Source: Actinomycetes bacterium | GTDB taxonomy: Bacteria; Actinomycetota; Acidimicrobiia; Acidimicrobiales; Palsa-688 | DNA length: 5,582 nt | Reading direction: 5' to 3' | Assembly (NCBI GenBank): GCA_021808425.1 | Contig: JAKBBS010000215.1 | Span: forward strand, 1-5,582 | In this document: piece by piece, positions 5,298 to 5,582 of the stretch | Numbering within the stretch: the stretch's first letter is position 1 | Layout of the letters: each line of letters opens with the position of its first letter | Notes under the pieces: generated by a model | The model's database searches: none | What the model saw: only the letters and a program-made list of their open reading frames with translations | Told to the model about the DNA's origin: nothing | Translations under genes and position numbers: made by a program

Positions 5298-5582
5298 AGC
5301 TCGCACCGTTTCGCTATCACCAGCCCTCCACGCAGGGCGAGGCGTTGGAGCTTTTGGGCGACCTGGGCGACACTGCCAAAGTACTCGCCGGAGGTCAAAG
5401 CCTGCTGCCGATGATGGCGTACCGTCTGGCGACACCGACCGACCTGGTAGACATCGGACGCATCCCGGAGCTTCGCGGTTGGGATCTCGACGACTCCGGC
5501 CTTCGCATTCGTGCGATGGCACGCCAGCGACAGATCGAGCTCGACCCGGACATCGGGCTGCGTTTTCCCGTCATGCACCACG
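5294..5582 (+). CDS. FAD-binding subunit of a molybdenum hydroxylase (xanthine dehydrogenase / CoxM-like), 3' truncated
   Basis: The first 96 residues are visible; the frame is open to the right edge and full-length members have about 270-300 residues. The N-terminus 'KLAPFRYHQPST' followed by a helix 'GEALELLGDLGD' is typical. 'KVLAGGQSLLPMMAYRLATP' (29-48) is the diagnostic FAD-pyrophosphate-binding motif (AGGQSLLP-M), followed by 'DLVDIGRIPELRG' (50-62) and 'LRIRAMARQRQIELDPDI' (70-87), the second conserved FAD-contact region. In CoxLMS/XDH-type enzymes this medium subunit passes electrons between 2Fe-2S clusters on the small subunit and the electron acceptor, while the large Mo-cofactor subunit hydroxylates the substrate with water-derived oxygen. 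Genes for the small and large subunits would be expected just downstream. Beside decarboxylases and a hydrolase, a role in hydroxylating an aromatic or N-heteroaromatic acid is more likely than CO or purine oxidation, but this is inferred. One oddity: Arg73 occupies the position of a usually conserved Gly in the 'I-G-A' motif. Confidence 0.9.
   Translation, partial: MKLAPFRYHQPSTQGEALELLGDLGDTAKVLAGGQSLLPMMAYRLATPTDLVDIGRIPELRGWDLDDSGLRIRAMARQRQIELDPDIGLRFPVMHH

Overview
This window carries part of a catabolic gene cluster from a high-GC bacterium. GC is well above 60%, G/C is strongly favoured at third codon positions, and half of the visible starts are non-ATG (TTG at 511 and 4434, GTG at 5294). 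An actinobacterium is a plausible host, but nothing in the sequence fixes the taxon. All seven genes lie on the + strand and are tightly packed; the only gap longer than a few bases is 56 nt, at 455-510. No RNA gene, mobile element, CRISPR array or rho-independent terminator was seen.

Layout: (1) 2-454, the C-terminal part of a periplasmic/lipoprotein-type substrate-binding protein of a NitT/TauT-like ABC importer, cut by the window edge. (2) 455-510, a short spacer holding a 12-bp palindrome and a good ribosome binding site. (3) 511-1074, an RraA-like protein of the class II pyruvate aldolase/decarboxylase (HMG aldolase) fold. (4) 1074-2522, a UbiD-family prenylated-FMN decarboxylase with its catalytic Arg and Glu residues intact. 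(5) 2528-3424, a GntR-family regulator of the FadR/FCD type. (6) 3421-4437, an ACMSD-like amidohydrolase with a complete metal site, probably a decarboxylase or hydratase/hydrolase. (7) 4434-5297, an alpha/beta hydrolase with a full Ser-Asp-His triad, resembling enol-lactonases and ring-cleavage-product hydrolases. (8) 5294-5582, the start of the FAD-binding (CoxM-like) subunit of a molybdenum hydroxylase, cut by the right edge.

Working model (inference): the importer takes up an aromatic or N-heteroaromatic carboxylate. A three-subunit molybdenum hydroxylase adds a ring hydroxyl using water, the UbiD and/or ACMSD-like enzyme removes a carboxylate, the alpha/beta hydrolase opens or hydrolyses a lactone, amide or ring-fission product, and the RraA-like aldolase/decarboxylase releases pyruvate or a related C3/C4 acid at the end. 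The GntR protein would sense the substrate or an intermediate. No ring-cleavage dioxygenase, UbiX-type flavin prenyltransferase, importer permease/ATPase or other molybdenum hydroxylase subunits are visible; some would be expected just outside the window. The substrate cannot be read from this sequence.
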